64,000 nt of DNA from an uncultured Caulobacterales bacterium (GTDB lineage: Bacteria; Pseudomonadota; Alphaproteobacteria; Caulobacterales; Caulobacteraceae), in NCBI GenBank assembly GCA_903862425.1, contig CAIOYC010000002.1, positions 124,001-188,000 of the forward strand. Direction: 5' to 3'. A model generated the notes under the pieces. The model was given only the letters and a program-made list of their open reading frames with translations, ran no database searches and was not told the origin of the DNA. Shown here piece by piece: positions 63,364 to 64,000 of the stretch (positions within the stretch are counted from its first letter, which is position 1; each line of letters begins with the position of its first letter). The translations under genes were made by a program, and so were the position numbers.

Positions 63364-64000
63364 CTAGCCGCCTGGCTGGTCCTGCTGATGCCAGCGCCAG
63401 GCGGTCTCAACGATCTCGTCGATGCCGGAGTGCTGCGGGCTCCAGCCCAGCACTCCGCGCGCCCTGGTGTTCGAAGCGATCAAAACGGGCGGGTCCCCGG
63501 CGCGGCGCGGGCCGATCTCGCGCGGCAGGGGCCGGCCCACGGCGCGCTCTATGGCGGCGGCGATCTCCTTCACCGTCACACCCTCCCCTGTGCCGAGGTT
63601 GAAGGCGCCGCCCTCCCCGCCGCCGAACAGGTGCTCCAGCGCCAGTCGATGCGCCGCGCCGAGGTCGGTGACGTGGACATAGTCGCGGATGCAGGTGCCG
63701 TCGCGCGTGCCGAAGTCGTCGCCGAAGATGCGGAAGGTATAGCCCGGCTCCAGCGCCCCGCGCGCCGCCAGCGGGATCACGTGCGTCTCCGGCTCGTGCC
63801 GCTCGCCGATCTCTCCGCCCGGGTCGGCGCCGGCGGCGTTGAAATAGCGCAGCGCGCAATAGCGCAGGCCATAGGCGGCGGCGTAATCGCTCAGCATGCG
63901 CTCAACCATCAGCTTGGACCAGCCATACGGGTTGATAGGCCGCTGCGGGTGATCCTCCGGGATGGGGATGACCTCAGGCACGCCATAGGTGGCGGCGGTG
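63364..64000 (-). CDS. galE: UDP-glucose 4-epimerase GalE (5' part outside the window)
   Basis: C-terminal 211 residues of a short-chain dehydrogenase/reductase epimerase interconverting UDP-glucose and UDP-galactose. The catalytic YxxxK is in NPYGWSKLMVERML, with substrate residues in RYFNAAGADPGGEIGERHEP and the C-terminal GDPPVLIASNTRARGVLGWS. The reading frame is open to the window edge; the N-terminal NAD-binding GxxGxxG and true start lie beyond 64000. It may feed LPS or exopolysaccharide synthesis. Confidence 0.92.
   Translation of the reverse strand, partial: TAATYGVPEVIPIPEDHPQRPINPYGWSKLMVERMLSDYAAAYGLRYCALRYFNAAGADPGGEIGERHEPETHVIPLAARGALEPGYTFRIFGDDFGTRDGTCIRDYVHVTDLGAAHRLALEHLFGGGEGGAFNLGTGEGVTVKEIAAAIERAVGRPLPREIGPRRAGDPPVLIASNTRARGVLGWSPQHSGIDEIVETAWRWHQQDQPGG

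Overview
This is high-GC (roughly two-thirds G+C by eye) chromosomal DNA of an alphaproteobacterium, most likely order Caulobacterales (Caulobacter/Phenylobacterium-like). The basis is the gene content: a ccmI-ccmE-ccmF-ccmH-degP block beside a PhoP/PhoQ-like two-component system, an alphaproteobacterial gene transfer agent (GTA) cluster, alphaproteobacterial small families (DUF4170, DUF2093, DUF2336), and a pmbA/cysQ-like/DUF374/waaA/lpxK/purD/xseA neighbourhood. The genus is inferred. No rRNA, tRNA, CRISPR array, transposase or integrase was seen.

Layout. (1) 1-10012, minus strand: 3' part of a DegP/HtrA protease, cytochrome c maturation genes, an unrecognised 424-aa protein, a sensor kinase/response regulator/PepSY operon, and a DnaJ-domain chaperone. 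(2) 10113-25345, minus strand: an essentially complete GTA structural cluster from small terminase (g1) to the 1275-aa tail-tip protein (g15). Most genes are linked by 4-bp ATGA overlaps. Three things depart from the usual layout: a phage tailspike/fibre-like gene lies between prohead protease and major capsid; a DUF805 membrane protein gene runs on the opposite strand between g12 and g11; and the head-tail connector g6 carries a one-base frameshift. A LuxR-type regulator and a transglutaminase-like cysteine protease lie directly upstream in the same orientation. (3) 26969-35901: TPR protein, small secreted protein, PQQ/cytochrome c dehydrogenase, DUF2336 protein, proline-rich exported protein, an SsuABC/TauABC/ThiXYZ-type ABC importer and a MAPEG protein. 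(4) 35948-44585: pmbA, cysQ-like, DUF4170, an SRPBCC protein, a Cys-phosphatase, then a tightly overlapped envelope operon msbA-DUF374-waaA-lpxK. (5) 44608-57382: APH-like kinase, purD, xseA, DUF2093, a variant M23 peptidase, a single-domain response regulator, a PhyH-like dioxygenase, a TPR protein, a lipid A-type acyltransferase, gluQRS, a TetR regulator with its own operators and a divergent 48-aa protein, an AlkA-like glycosylase and an HNH endonuclease. (6) 57624-64000: TonB-dependent receptor divergent from a Tat-exported PLP aminotransferase, a TauE/SafE permease and the 3' part of galE.

How the parts work together. The GTA genes encode packaging (g1, g2), portal and capsid (g3-g5), connector and tail (g6-g11), and baseplate, cell-wall hydrolase and receptor-binding hub (g12-g15). 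The added spike-like gene could supply receptor or capsule binding. The phosphatase, MsbA, WaaA, LpxK, acyltransferase and GalE genes all fit lipid A/LPS construction.
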